64,000 nucleotides of DNA from Arthrobacter sp. SLBN-112 (GTDB taxonomy: Bacteria > Actinomycetota > Actinomycetes > Actinomycetales > Micrococcaceae). The notes beneath the pieces are model-generated. The model was not told the origin of the DNA. It did no database searches and worked only from the letters and a program-made list of their open reading frames with translations. The translations under genes and the position numbers were made by a program. Location: contig NZ_VFMU01000001.1 of the NCBI RefSeq assembly GCF_006715225.1, positions 2,108,001-2,172,000 on the forward strand, read 5' to 3'. Below, piece after piece: positions 1-8,441 of the stretch; within the stretch, counting starts at the first letter, position 1; each line of letters starts with the position of its first letter.

Positions 1-173
1 TGGAACGGGAAGTGGAAGAGCTGCGGAGCCGCGGCGTCGTCTTTGAGGAGTACGACATGCCGGGGCTCAAAACCGAGAACGGCATCGCGACGATGGAAGG
101 CATGGGGAAGGGTGCGTGGTTCCTCGACAGCGAGGGCAACATCCTGAACATTTCCTCCATCCCCGTCACGTAG
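1..173 (+). CDS. VOC (glyoxalase/bleomycin-resistance) family protein, C-terminal part
   Basis: The reading frame is open from the left edge of the window to a TAG at 171-173, so only the last 56 codons are present. The visible part runs through LRSRGVVFEEYDMPGL, then KGAWFLDSEGNIL and a short hydrophobic tail. That pattern, a final beta strand followed by an acidic-rich D-S-E-G-N turn, is typical of the end of a VOC-fold domain, where the last Glu/Asp often helps bind the metal. The substrate cannot be told from this fragment. The upstream part and the start codon lie outside the window. Confidence 0.7.
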   Translation, partial: EREVEELRSRGVVFEEYDMPGLKTENGIATMEGMGKGAWFLDSEGNILNISSIPVT

Positions 174-325
174 CCAACCACCGCCAACAGGCGCATACTC
201 GAACACCTGGCAGCACAGCCAGAAGGACGACGCCGGCACTTGCCGCCTAAAGCACCCGCACCCGGGTGCCTGGCAGCGGCAGGCCGGCGCCGCCGTCGTA
301 AGCGGCCTTACAGGAAGGCACGAGC

Positions 326-676
326 ATGAGTGTGGAAGAGGTGGCGCCGGAGACTAAAGGCGTCTCGGTGGAGTTGCTGGCGACCGTTGACCTTGACGGC
401 GAAATCGAAGGAATGGAAGGCCGGCAATTGCGGATGCGGATGGTGACGATCGAGCCCGGCGGGGTCTTCGGTCCCCGCCACGATCATGCGGGCCGCCCCG
501 GCACTGTCTATATCCTGCAGGGGACCATCACCGACCACCGTGATGGCGGGACCCGGGAATACGGGCCCGGAGTGGGCTGGCCGGAGGACCGGAACACCAA
601 CCACTGGTTGGAGAACAGGGGAACGGTTCCGGCGGTGGAAATCTCCGTGGACATCGTCAGGAAGCTTCCGTCATAA
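326..676 (+). CDS. Small cupin-domain protein
   Basis: This 116-aa protein is a single cupin barrel. Motif 1 is visible as GPRHDHAGRPGTVYILQG, giving the usual His-x-His plus a Glu/Thr region, and motif 2 lies around residues 85-100 (GWPEDRNTNHWLENRG). The start at ATG 326 follows an AGGAAGG ribosome binding site at about 311-317. There is no signal peptide and no second domain. Small cupins of this kind bind a metal or a small ligand; no substrate can be assigned. It stands alone, with a perfect 9-bp hairpin just after its stop codon. Confidence 0.72.
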   Translation: MSVEEVAPETKGVSVELLATVDLDGEIEGMEGRQLRMRMVTIEPGGVFGPRHDHAGRPGTVYILQGTITDHRDGGTREYGPGVGWPEDRNTNHWLENRGTVPAVEISVDIVRKLPS

Positions 677-678
677 AT

Positions 679-701
679 CCACGGGTTGTAGAAACCCGTG
701 G
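679..701 (+). terminator. Hairpin after the cupin gene
   Basis: CCACGGGTT (679-687) and AACCCGTGG (693-701) form a perfect 9-bp stem with a 5-nt loop, starting 2 nt after the stop codon of the cupin gene. No clear T tract follows, which is common for actinobacterial terminators. Confidence 0.45.
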
Positions 702-780
702 CCTAACGGCTTTGTTCTGGGTATCTTGGCCATACCCGTGGTTGAGCAGTCAGCTGGCAAGTTACTCATGGGAGCTGATG

Positions 781-1023
781 ATGGACGCCGCTGCTGACCG
801 ACCGCCTGCCGGGACCATTCGTCCCGGCGCCCCCGCACAGGGCAGGGTGTTCCATGCCTTCCGCCGCTGGCCTCTCGTTCCGGCCGCCGATCTGCTCCTG
901 CTGCGGCACGCACTCGAAGACTGCAATATCGCCCTGGAACCGGACCAGTCCTACGCCCTCCGATGCCTCGTCGAGGACGATCTTATGCGCCGCTCGGCGC
1001 TTCCGCCCGCCTCAGGCGACTAG
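781..1023 (+). CDS. Hypothetical protein, 80 aa
   Basis: I do not recognise this product. It starts MDAAADRPP and contains a central stretch rich in Arg, Leu and Ala (RVFHAFRRWPLVPAADLLLLRHAL) followed by an acidic helix. The frame is supported by a GGAG at 771-774, six bases before ATG 781 (a second in-frame ATG lies at 778), and by a stop right before a strong hairpin that serves as terminator. Length and composition would also fit a chance frame in GC-rich DNA, so confidence is moderate. Confidence 0.42.
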   Translation: MDAAADRPPAGTIRPGAPAQGRVFHAFRRWPLVPAADLLLLRHALEDCNIALEPDQSYALRCLVEDDLMRRSALPPASGD

Positions 1024-1027
1024 ACCG

Positions 1028-1069
1028 CCGTGGGCCGGCGACGCGTGATGTTGGGGGACCGGCCCACGG
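1028..1069. terminator. Bidirectional hairpin between converging genes
   Basis: CCGTGGGCCGG (1028-1038) pairs perfectly with CCGGCCCACGG (1059-1069), an 11-bp stem with a 20-nt loop. It lies between the small hypothetical gene on the plus strand and the MFS exporter gene on the minus strand, the expected place for a shared terminator. Confidence 0.55.
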
Positions 1070-1102
1070 CCAAAACGGGGGACCATCCCTGCCCGCCGCA
1101 CA

Positions 1103-2359
1103 TCAGACGGCCGGCTCCCGGCGTCCCAGCGCCATCCGCAACGCGCCGAGGAGGGTGAGCCGGTTCCGCCTGGTGACCGCAATAACCGCCGCCATGCCGG
1201 CCAGCAGCACCACGATCCCACCGCAGGCCACGGACCAGCGGGCGCCGAACTGGCTTCCGATCCAACCGACCAGCGGCGATCCCAGGGCGGTGCCGCCCTG
1301 CAGGATGGCCAGGTACAGGGCCAGTACGCGCCCGCGGAACTGTGGTTCCACGGACAGTTGGATGCTGGTGTTGCAGCTGTTCAGGAACGTGATGGATGCC
1401 AGCCCTACGGGAATGAGGATGACGGCGTAGACCCAGAAGGACGGGGCCACGCTGCCCAGGATCGTGAAAATACCCAGCCCCAGCGCCCCGCCCAGCAGGA
1501 ACCTCAGCCGCGGACGGGACCGGCGTGCCGCCAGGAGGGCGCCTGCCAGGGTGCCCACCGCCATGATTGATCCCAGAAGCCCGAATTCGCTGGGGCCCAT
1601 GCGGAACTCGGTGGTGGCCATCAGCGAGTTGATGACGGGAAAGTTCATGCCGAACGCGCCCAGGATGCCCACCAGGACCATGATCAGCATCAGGTCCGGC
1701 CGGCGGCGTACATACCGGACACCCTCGGCCACCTGGTGCTTGTTCCGCTCGCCCTTTTCCGGCGGGGCGGGCTGGCTGATGCGGATCCTGAACAGCGAGA
1801 CCAGGACGGCCGCGAAGCTGGCCGCGTTAAGCAGGAACACCGGGCCCGTACCCACCCAGGCGATAAGCACCCCGGCAATGGCGGGGCCGGTGAGCCGGGC
1901 GGTGTTGAATGATGCGGAGTTCAATGCCACCGCGTTGGAGATGTTCTCCTGCCCCACCAGCTCCGAGACAAAGGCTTGGCGTGCGGGCGCGTCCACCGCG
2001 CTGGCGACGCCCAGGCAGAAGGCCGCCACGTACGCGTGCCACAGTTGGGCGGTCCCGGTGACCACCAGGAGGCCGATGGCGAGGCCGGTGAACGCCATGG
2101 CCAGCTGCGTCCACATGAGGATGATGCGCTTCCGGTACCGGTCGGCGAGCACACCGCCGTAGGGGCCGAACAGCAGCATGGGCAGGAACTGCAAGCCGGT
2201 CGTGAGGCCCACGGCCGCACCCGAGTGGTCGGTGAGGACGGTCAGGACCAGCCAGTCCTGGGCCACGCGCTGCATCCAGGTGCCGATGTTGGAGACGATT
2301 GCGCCGCCGGCCCAGATGCGGTAATCGGGGTTCTCAAGCGCACGGAACATCGCACTCAT
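1103..2359 (-). CDS. MFS transporter (MFS_3/EntS-like exporter)
   Basis: The 418-aa protein is a 12-helix major facilitator. It begins MFRALENPDYRIWAGGAIVSNIGTW, the typical start of the MFS_3 branch that includes EntS-like and many drug or siderophore exporters, and has the loop 2-3 motif GGVLADRYRKR near residue 75. The start ATG overlaps the stop of the upstream marR-type gene by four bases (ATGA), so the two are translationally coupled. It most likely exports a toxic compound sensed by the MarR partner; the compound is unknown. An in-frame methionine three codons in (MFRAL) is the alternative start. Confidence 0.85.
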   Translation of the reverse strand: MSAMFRALENPDYRIWAGGAIVSNIGTWMQRVAQDWLVLTVLTDHSGAAVGLTTGLQFLPMLLFGPYGGVLADRYRKRIILMWTQLAMAFTGLAIGLLVVTGTAQLWHAYVAAFCLGVASAVDAPARQAFVSELVGQENISNAVALNSASFNTARLTGPAIAGVLIAWVGTGPVFLLNAASFAAVLVSLFRIRISQPAPPEKGERNKHQVAEGVRYVRRRPDLMLIMVLVGILGAFGMNFPVINSLMATTEFRMGPSEFGLLGSIMAVGTLAGALLAARRSRPRLRFLLGGALGLGIFTILGSVAPSFWVYAVILIPVGLASITFLNSCNTSIQLSVEPQFRGRVLALYLAILQGGTALGSPLVGWIGSQFGARWSVACGGIVVLLAGMAAVIAVTRRNRLTLLGALRMALGRREPAV

Positions 2360-2817
2360 TTGCCGCTCATTTCCTGCATGATGCGGGCCGCCCGGCTGAG
2401 GATGAGCCGGTCTTCCTCGCTGAGCCCGGCCACGCGTTGGGCCAGCCAGGCCGTCCGCTGGTTGCGTGCTTCCGCGAGGACGGCCCGTCCCGCATCGGTG
2501 ATGTCCACGCGGACCTGGCGGCCGTCGTCGGGGTCCGCGCTCCTGGTGACAAAGCCCTGGTCGGCCAGCGCGTTGACGATCCTTGTCATGGACGGCGCCT
2601 GGACGTGCTCACTTTCCGCGAGTGCGCGCAAGGTGCTGGGACCGCTGCCGTTCAGCAAAGCGAGGACGGTGTACTGGCCGGGGGTGATGATGTCGCCGGT
2701 TGCCTCGACGCGGAGCCTGCGGGACGTGCGCATCACGGCGGTGCGGAGATCGATGGCGAGGGTGTCCGGGGCGGTGGGGTCTGCAGCTGTCTTGTTCTTC
2801 GTTTGGGTAGGGGACAT
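2356..2817 (-). CDS. MarR-family transcriptional repressor
   Basis: This 153-aa protein has the MarR winged-helix layout: an N-terminal helix, ITPGQYTVLALLNG, a helix-turn-helix around STLRALAESEHVQAPSMTRIVNALADQG, and the wing with the conserved D-P-D-D-G-R motif (RSADPDDGRQVRVDIT) near residue 100. It is the first gene of a two-gene unit with the MFS exporter, overlapping it by 4 bp. Two adjacent TTAG...CTAA palindromes lie just upstream of its start, consistent with autorepression relieved by a ligand that the exporter removes. The ligand cannot be predicted. Confidence 0.88.
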   Translation of the reverse strand: MSPTQTKNKTAADPTAPDTLAIDLRTAVMRTSRRLRVEATGDIITPGQYTVLALLNGSGPSTLRALAESEHVQAPSMTRIVNALADQGFVTRSADPDDGRQVRVDITDAGRAVLAEARNQRTAWLAQRVAGLSEEDRLILSRAARIMQEMSGK

Positions 2818-2847
2818 GTATACGGGTGCGCCTCCTGCTGACGTTCC

Positions 2848-2873
2848 TTAGCAGTGCTAATTAGTTCTGCTAA
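2848..2873. promoter_or_regulatory. Tandem MarR-type operator
   Basis: TTAGCAGTGCTAA (2848-2860) is a perfect 13-bp palindrome around a central G. It abuts TTAGTTCTGCTAA (2861-2873), an imperfect copy in the same phase. They lie about 30 bp upstream of the marR-type start and between the divergent exporter unit and the DUF3592 gene, so the repressor may control both. Confidence 0.6.
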
Positions 2874-2930
2874 CTATTATGGTCCGCCTGCTTATCATTG
2901 GGCAACAGTTGGAAGAGTGGGTTTGGCAAC

Positions 2931-3455
2931 ATGTTCCGGCAGAATGGGGCCGTGACTGGGCGCAGAATTGGAACCCGTAAACCCTGGCTGACCTGGAAGG
3001 GGAGACTGAACCTTGCGGTGACCGTTGTGGTCCTTTGCCTGGGCCCGATCCTGATCGGCCTAGGCAGTTTCATAATTAATGCCGATGAGGAGCTTGCCCG
3101 GACGGGAGTCCAGGCCGCCGGAACGATCGTCCACTTCGACGATGTCACCAAGGCTTCCAAGCGCAGGATACAGGTCGAATTTTCGACGGCGGACGGGTTG
3201 CCGCACAAGGCCTTCGCGGCAGTGGACCATGACCAGCATCCCGAAGTGGGCGGCGGGGAGACGGTGGTCCATGCCGAAAACGATCCCGGCCGGGCCATTG
3301 TTCTTGGCTATGAGAGCGACGGCGTGTGGTTCCGCGGTGTTGGCGTTGTGCTGACCGTCATTTTCGGTGTGATCGGCCTCGTGTTCACGTTTGTGATTGG
3401 CAGTGCCGTCCTCCGCGCCAGGTTCCGGAAACCCGCATTGGAGCAAATGGCCTGA
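2931..3455 (+). CDS. DUF3592-type membrane protein
   Basis: The protein has a basic N-terminus, a first transmembrane helix (LNLAVTVVVLCLGPILIGLG), an extracytoplasmic domain of about 90 residues and a second helix near the C-terminus (VGVVLTVIFGVIGLVFTFVIG). The middle part contains GVQAAGTIVHFDD and a strand-rich segment ending in ENDPGRAIVLGY, the pattern of DUF3592 proteins. I chose ATG 2931 because GGAAGAGTGG at 2911-2920 precedes it at a normal distance; a TTG at 2898 would add 11 residues. Function is unknown. It faces away from the marR/MFS pair across their operator. Confidence 0.65.
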   Translation: MFRQNGAVTGRRIGTRKPWLTWKGRLNLAVTVVVLCLGPILIGLGSFIINADEELARTGVQAAGTIVHFDDVTKASKRRIQVEFSTADGLPHKAFAAVDHDQHPEVGGGETVVHAENDPGRAIVLGYESDGVWFRGVGVVLTVIFGVIGLVFTFVIGSAVLRARFRKPALEQMA

Positions 3456-3514
3456 GTCCGTCCTGGCCTGTGGGTCTGGCCGCTCAGGCTTTGCGGGCGT
3501 AGGCTCTGTCCACT

Positions 3515-4117
3515 ATGACCGAGCAGCAGCCCTATGAGTTGATCCGGCGCTATCCGCATTTCGAACTGCGGTGGTATCCGGAGTATGCCGTGGCCGAAGT
3601 GACGGTCACGGCCGACTTTGACCGCGCCGGCAATGCCGCCTTCCGGCATCTTTTCAACTACATCAGCGGCAGCAATGCTGCCCGGCAGAAGCTTGCCATG
3701 ACTGCCCCGGTGCTTCAGGAACCGGGACCGCAGAAGCTGGCCATGACCGCCCCGGTGATCCAGAGCGGCCCGCTGCCCGGATCTTCGGCCCCCGCCGAAT
3801 TTTCGGTGGCCTTCGTCCTTCCGGCTGGAGTGACCGCTGATACTGCTCCAGTGCCCACTGATCCCAGTATTAAGGTACGTGCGGTGCCGGGTTCTCTTGC
3901 CGCAGTGCTGGGTTTCTCCGGCAGCGGGTCCGCAGCGGCCTTCCAGAAGCGCAACGACGGCCTGCAGGCGGCGCTCACCTTGGCCGGGCTGACTCCCGTG
4001 GGTGCGCCCAGGTTCGCCCGTTTCGACCCGCCGTTCAAGCCGTGGTTCCTGCGGCGCAACGAGGTCATCCAGGACGTGGCGGACCCGGGCTCAGCAGAAG
4101 GAACGTCCCGCTCCTGA
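3515..4117 (+). CDS. SOUL family heme-binding protein
   Basis: The 200-aa product matches the SOUL/HEBP pattern: it starts EQQPYELIRRYPHFELRWYP, then AEVTVTADFDRAGNAAFRHLFNYISG, followed by two copies of the typical K-L-A-M-T-A-P-V motif (residues about 61-68 and 76-83) and a C-terminal RFDPPFKPWFLRRNEV. Members of this family bind heme or tetrapyrroles in the cytoplasm; the role in actinobacteria is not settled. No signal peptide is seen. The gene is monocistronic and ends before a very strong hairpin. Confidence 0.85.
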   Translation: MTEQQPYELIRRYPHFELRWYPEYAVAEVTVTADFDRAGNAAFRHLFNYISGSNAARQKLAMTAPVLQEPGPQKLAMTAPVIQSGPLPGSSAPAEFSVAFVLPAGVTADTAPVPTDPSIKVRAVPGSLAAVLGFSGSGSAAAFQKRNDGLQAALTLAGLTPVGAPRFARFDPPFKPWFLRRNEVIQDVADPGSAEGTSRS

Positions 4118-4187
4118 CAAGCCGGCGCCGGATGGTGCTGCTTGCCGCCGTACAGTCGCTGCCGAATGCGGGGCGCACCCAAGTGCT

Positions 4188-4207
4188 GAAAGTTCTCCGA
4201 TAGTTTC
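4188..4207. promoter_or_regulatory. Distal LacI-like operator
   Basis: GAAAGTTCTCCGATAGTTTC has GAAA and TTTC ends like the sites at 4360 and 13228 and shares the right half CCGATAGTTTC. It is about 170 bp upstream of the main GH42 operator and one base longer, so it may be an auxiliary site for looping or a decayed copy. Confidence 0.35.
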
Positions 4208-4227
4208 TTCAGTTTCGGAAAAGACAT

Positions 4228-4268
4228 GCACAAAAGCCCATGGCCTTTCGGGCCATGGGCTTTTGTGC
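4228..4268 (+). terminator. Strong 18-bp hairpin terminator
   Basis: Positions 4228-4245 and 4251-4268 form a perfect 18-bp stem with a TTTCG loop; the outer stem carries CAAAAG and CTTTTG. It sits about 110 bp after the SOUL gene stop and isolates that gene from the GH42 operon promoter downstream. Confidence 0.75.
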
Positions 4269-4359
4269 GCCTTCCGGCCACCGATGCGGGCGCAGGCATA
4301 GATAGTCCTGCCGTCTTGGGAAGTCGGCTCCCAATTCTCTGCGACCTGTTGTTATTGCT

Positions 4360-4378
4360 GAAACTTTACGATAGTTTC
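4360..4378. promoter_or_regulatory. LacI-family operator of the GH42 operon
   Basis: GAAACTTTACGATAGTTTC is a 19-bp site with perfect six-base arms, GAAACT-N7-AGTTTC. It lies about 65 bp before the GH42 start. The same arms and spacing recur at 13228-13246 before the GH3 gene, which points to the locus-encoded LacI protein as the binder. Confidence 0.6.
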
Positions 4379-4443
4379 TTGGATGTGATGCAGGTCGCAC
4401 CGGTGGGGACCCCGCGGCCAGCATGCCCAACTAAAGGACAATG

Positions 4444-6504
4444 ATGACCAGCGAGCAAAGCACCAGGACCGCCGAGCACCGGCTCAAGCGCCTGCACGAA
4501 CGCCTTGGCGGGGTTGCCTACGGCGGCGACTACAACCCGGAACAGTGGCCCCGCGAAGTGTGGGCGGAGGACGTCCGCCTGATGAAGGAGGCCGGCGTAA
4601 ATCTGGTCACCCTGGCAGTGTTCTCCTGGAGCAGGCTGGAGACGGCCGACGGGGTCTACGACTTTGGCTGGCTGGACGAGATCATGGACCTGCTGCACGC
4701 GAACGGCATTGGCGTGGACCTGGCCACTCCGGACGCCGTCCCGCCGGCCTGGCTCATCGCACAGTACCCGGATATCCTCCCGGTCCTGGCGGACGGCTCC
4801 ACTTTCGGTTTCGGGTCCCGCCAGCACTTTGACGTCTCCCACCCTGCCTACCGGGAAAAGTCCCTGGCCATGGCCGAGAAAATGGGGGAACGCTACGCTG
4901 GCCATCCGGCCCTGTGCATGTGGCACGTCAACAACGAATATGGCCCGGTCTCCTACGGCCCCCATGCCGACCGCGCCTTCCGCGAATGGCTGCAGAAAAA
5001 GTACAGCACCATGGAGGACCTCAACTCAGCGTGGAGCACGGACGTCTGGGGCCAGGTCTTTTCCGATTGGTCCCAAGTCAGCGCCCCCGCACAGCCCCGC
5101 ACCTGGTCCAACCCCTCCCGGCGCCTGGACTTCCACCGGTTCACCTCGGACAGCATGCTGGCGCACTACAAGGCGGAGCGGGACATCCTGCGCCGGCACA
5201 CCCCGGACCTGCCCATCGTCACCAACTTCATGCGCTTCTACAAGAACAACGACTACTGGGCCTGGGCAGCCGAGGAAGACGCCGCCGCCCTGGATATCTA
5301 CCCGGACCCGCGCGAGGAGGACGCCCATGTGGCCGCCGCCCTCAACTTCGACCTGATGCGCTCCCTGCGGAAAGGCCAGCCCTGGCTGGTGATGGAACAG
5401 GCCACCGCGGCGGTCAGCCAGTGGTCAGTCAACGTCTCCAAACTTCCCGGCAAAATGCGGCTCGGCTCCTACCAGGCCATCGCCCAGGGTGCCGACTCCA
5501 TCCTCTTCTTCCAATGGCGCCAGGCCAGAGGCGGCACCGAACGCTTCCACTCGGGCATGGTCAACCACGCCGGCCCCAACACCCGCGTGTTCCGTGAGGT
5601 CTGTGAACTGGGCCAGGAACTGAAGGGCCTGGGCGGCATCACCGGCACCCGTTCCAGCGCCAAGGCGGCCCTGGTCTTCGACTGGGACTGCTGGTGGGCC
5701 CTGGAACTCGGCAATTCCCCGCGTTCTGACCTTAACTATCCGCAGGAAGTCCTCCGCCTCTACCGGCCGTTCTTCGACGCCAATATTCCCGTGGACTTCG
5801 TGGACACCAAGACCGACCTGGGCCAGTACAGCCTGGTGGTCCTGCCTGCCACCTACCTCCTTTCCGACGACGCCGCGCAGCGGATCGAAGAGTACGTCTC
5901 CGGCGGCGGACGCCTGGTGGCCAGCTACCTCTCCGGCATCGTGGACCCTGACAACACCATCCGCCTGGGCGGCTACCCCGGTGCGCTCCGCAAGGTCTTG
6001 GGCGCCTGGAGCGAGGAGATGCATCCGCTCGCCGGTGAAGGCGAGGCAGTGAAGCTTTCAATGGCCGACGGCGGCACTGCCTCCGCGGAATACTGGACCG
6101 AGCACCTGCACACCACCACGGCGGACGTGCTGGCCAGCTACGCGTCGGGACGGCTGGAAGGCTCGCCCGCCGTCACCCGCAACAGCTTCGGCGGCGGCAC
6201 CGCCGTTTACCTTTCCGCCCGGGTGGACAGCACCTTCCTGGCAGAACTGCTCGGGGACGAACACGCGGCTGCCGGAATCCGCCCGGAACTGGACGCGCCG
6301 CCGGGAGTGCAGGTCCGCCGTCGTACCGGCAACGGACGCAGCTATCTGCTGGTCCTCAACCACAACGACGCACCCGCCCGGGTAGACGTGAAGGCCGGCG
6401 GCATGGACCTGCTTACCGAAACAGCCGTACAAGGCACGGTGGAGCTCCCCGCCAACGGCGTCCTGGTCATCGATCAAACCACAACAGCAGAAACCGGCCG
6501 ATAG
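4444..6504 (+). CDS. GH42 beta-galactosidase
   Basis: This 686-aa cytoplasmic glycoside hydrolase removes terminal beta-galactosyl residues from imported oligosaccharides. It opens with YGGDYNPEQWP, the family signature. The acid/base Glu lies in MWHVNNEYG (Glu165 counting from ATG 4444) and the nucleophile in WLVMEQATA (Glu318). The A-domain TIM barrel is followed by a trimerisation domain around residues 395-610 (LVFDWDCWWAL, then VVLPATYLLSDDAA) and a small beta domain at the end. ATG 4444 is preferred over ATG 4441 because AAAGGA ends at 4438. It is the first gene of an operon with an ABC importer and has a LacI-type operator upstream. No signal peptide is present. Alpha-L-arabinopyranosidase activity, also known in the family, is possible. 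Confidence 0.92.
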   Translation: MTSEQSTRTAEHRLKRLHERLGGVAYGGDYNPEQWPREVWAEDVRLMKEAGVNLVTLAVFSWSRLETADGVYDFGWLDEIMDLLHANGIGVDLATPDAVPPAWLIAQYPDILPVLADGSTFGFGSRQHFDVSHPAYREKSLAMAEKMGERYAGHPALCMWHVNNEYGPVSYGPHADRAFREWLQKKYSTMEDLNSAWSTDVWGQVFSDWSQVSAPAQPRTWSNPSRRLDFHRFTSDSMLAHYKAERDILRRHTPDLPIVTNFMRFYKNNDYWAWAAEEDAAALDIYPDPREEDAHVAAALNFDLMRSLRKGQPWLVMEQATAAVSQWSVNVSKLPGKMRLGSYQAIAQGADSILFFQWRQARGGTERFHSGMVNHAGPNTRVFREVCELGQELKGLGGITGTRSSAKAALVFDWDCWWALELGNSPRSDLNYPQEVLRLYRPFFDANIPVDFVDTKTDLGQYSLVVLPATYLLSDDAAQRIEEYVSGGGRLVASYLSGIVDPDNTIRLGGYPGALRKVLGAWSEEMHPLAGEGEAVKLSMADGGTASAEYWTEHLHTTTADVLASYASGRLEGSPAVTRNSFGGGTAVYLSARVDSTFLAELLGDEHAAAGIRPELDAPPGVQVRRRTGNGRSYLLVLNHNDAPARVDVKAGGMDLLTETAVQGTVELPANGVLVIDQTTTAETGR

Positions 6505-6513
6505 GAGGCAACC

Positions 6514-7494
6514 ATGGCCATGCGATTGGAAGTACCTCCCGAGGCGGTGAACGCAGACCCCTCAACGCGGACCGGGAAACCGCGGAACAAACCCGGCGGC
6601 TGGAAACTGGCACTCAAACGCGACTGGCGGCTCTACACGCTGGTGCTGCTGCCGCTGGCCTACTTCGCGGTGTTCCGGTACCTGCCCATGGCCGGCAACG
6701 TGATCGCGTTCCGGCAGTTCCAGCCCGGCGGCAACATTTTCGGTGAGAAATGGGTGGGCCTGAAATACGTCACCCTGTTCATCAACGATCCCAGCTTCTG
6801 GCAGGCGTTCCAGAACACCATCATCCTGGGCGTGCTGACGCTGCTGTTCAGCTTCCCCATGCCCATCATCTTCGCGCTGATGCTCAACGAACTGCGCTCA
6901 CAAAAGTTCAAGAAGTTCGTCCAGACCGTGGCCTACCTGCCGCACTTCATGTCCGTGGTGATCATCGCCGGCATGATCCTGCAGAACTTCTCCATGACAG
7001 GCACGGTCAACCAGATCGCCAACACACTGTTCGGCACCACGGTGAACTTCACCCAGGACGCCAACTGGTTCCGGCCCATGTACATCAGCTCCGAGGTCTG
7101 GCAGACCATGGGCTGGGGCGCCATCCTGTACCTGGCCGCCCTGACCCGGGTGGACGAATCCCTGTACGAGGCAGCCCGGATCGACGGCGCCAACCGCTGG
7201 CAGCAGACCTGGCACGTGACGCTGCCGGCCATCCGGCCCACCATCATCACGCTGCTGATCCTGAACATCGGCACCTTCATGGCCGTGGGCTTCGAGAAAA
7301 TCCTGCTGATCTACAACCCGCTCAACTACGCAACCTCAGACGTCATCTCCACCTACCTGTACCGGGTGGGCCTGGAATCCAGCAACTTCAGCTACGCCGC
7401 GGCAATCGGAATGTTCGAATCCGTCATCGGCCTCACGCTGATCCTCTCCGCGAACGCCATCTCCAAGCGGCTCGCAGGAACGAGCCTGTGGTGA
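6514..7494 (+). CDS. Sugar ABC transporter permease, LplB type
   Basis: This 326-aa protein is one of two membrane subunits of a carbohydrate importer. It has a cytosolic basic N-terminus, six predicted helices beginning LYTLVLLPLAYFAVFRYLP, and the EAA loop that contacts the ATPase (YEAARIDGANRWQQTWHVTLP, around residues 218-238). The long N-terminus and the loop sequence are typical of the LplB/YtcP branch that handles larger or modified oligosaccharides. The start at 6514 follows an AGGAGG, nine bases after the GH42 stop. The partner permease and lipoprotein follow; no ATPase gene is present in the locus. Confidence 0.9.
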   Translation: MAMRLEVPPEAVNADPSTRTGKPRNKPGGWKLALKRDWRLYTLVLLPLAYFAVFRYLPMAGNVIAFRQFQPGGNIFGEKWVGLKYVTLFINDPSFWQAFQNTIILGVLTLLFSFPMPIIFALMLNELRSQKFKKFVQTVAYLPHFMSVVIIAGMILQNFSMTGTVNQIANTLFGTTVNFTQDANWFRPMYISSEVWQTMGWGAILYLAALTRVDESLYEAARIDGANRWQQTWHVTLPAIRPTIITLLILNIGTFMAVGFEKILLIYNPLNYATSDVISTYLYRVGLESSNFSYAAAIGMFESVIGLTLILSANAISKRLAGTSLW

Positions 7495-7520
7495 TAGGGG
7501 CAAGGGTGAAAGGAACAGCA

Positions 7521-8420
7521 ATGAAAGAAACCGGAGTCCTCCTCAAGGACATGAAGGTATCCCGCGGGATGCGGGTCTTCCGGGTGGTGAACCTGGTGTT
7601 CCTGCTGGTGGTGGTGTTCCTGACCATGTACCCGTTCCTGAACATCATTGCCCAGAGCTTCTCCAGCGAAGGTTTCATCAACGCAGGCCAAGTCAATCTG
7701 TTCCCCCTGGGCTTCAACACCGAGACCTACCAGTTGATCCTGGCGGACACGGTGTTCTGGCGGAGCTACGGCAACACCATCCTGTACACCGTGGTGGCCA
7801 CGGCCATCTCCATGGTGCTCACCACATCCTTCGCGTACGCCATCGCGAAAAAAGACCTCAAGGGCCGCAGCGTCTTCATCGGCATCGCGGTGTTCACCAT
7901 GTTCTTCAACGGCGGCCTGATCCCCAACTACGTGCTCATCACGTCCCTGGGCATGCGGGACACCCTGTGGGCAGTGGTGCTGCCCAACGCCATCAGCGTG
8001 TTCAACCTGCTGATCATGAAGTCGTTCTTCGAGAACATGCCGCGCGAGCTGGAGGAGGCGGCCGCCATTGACGGCCTCACCCAGTACGGCGTCCTCTTCA
8101 AGGTCGTCCTGCCACTGAGCAAGGCCATCGTGGCCACCATGGTGCTGTTCTATGCCGTGGCCAACTGGAACTCCTGGTTCCAGGCGTTCCTCTACCTGGA
8201 CAACCCCGACCTGTTCCCGGTGACCATCTACCTCCGCAACATGATTGCCGGCGTCACCACCGCAGGCTCGGCCGGCGGCACCGCGGAGAACGTGGGACAG
8301 ATCGCCGCGAACATCCAGTCGGTCACCATCGTCCTGACCGTCATCCCCATCCTTTGCGTCTACCCGTTTGTCCAGAAGTACTTCTTTTCGGGCGTCATGC
8401 TCGGCTCCGTCAAGGAATAA
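7521..8420 (+). CDS. Sugar ABC transporter permease, LplC type
   Basis: The second permease has 299 aa with six helices, beginning VVNLVFLLVVVFLTMYPFLNII, and the EAA loop ELEEAAAIDGLTQYGVLFKV. The start is ATG 7521, preceded by AAAGGA at 7509-7514; the same frame stays open back to 6750 inside the previous gene, but that stretch is a shadow of the LplB-type permease. It forms a heterodimer with the preceding permease. The pair lies 26 bp apart and 21 bp before the binding protein gene, so all are one transcript. Confidence 0.9.
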   Translation: MKETGVLLKDMKVSRGMRVFRVVNLVFLLVVVFLTMYPFLNIIAQSFSSEGFINAGQVNLFPLGFNTETYQLILADTVFWRSYGNTILYTVVATAISMVLTTSFAYAIAKKDLKGRSVFIGIAVFTMFFNGGLIPNYVLITSLGMRDTLWAVVLPNAISVFNLLIMKSFFENMPRELEEAAAIDGLTQYGVLFKVVLPLSKAIVATMVLFYAVANWNSWFQAFLYLDNPDLFPVTIYLRNMIAGVTTAGSAGGTAENVGQIAANIQSVTIVLTVIPILCVYPFVQKYFFSGVMLGSVKE

Positions 8421-8441
8421 CCCGTTATGAAAGGAAAACCA

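Noticed and set aside
6750..7520. Upstream extension of the LplC-type permease frame
   Set aside because: It overlaps the LplB-type permease in another frame and reads as a His/Arg-rich sequence. AAAGGA before ATG 7521 gives the normal family start.
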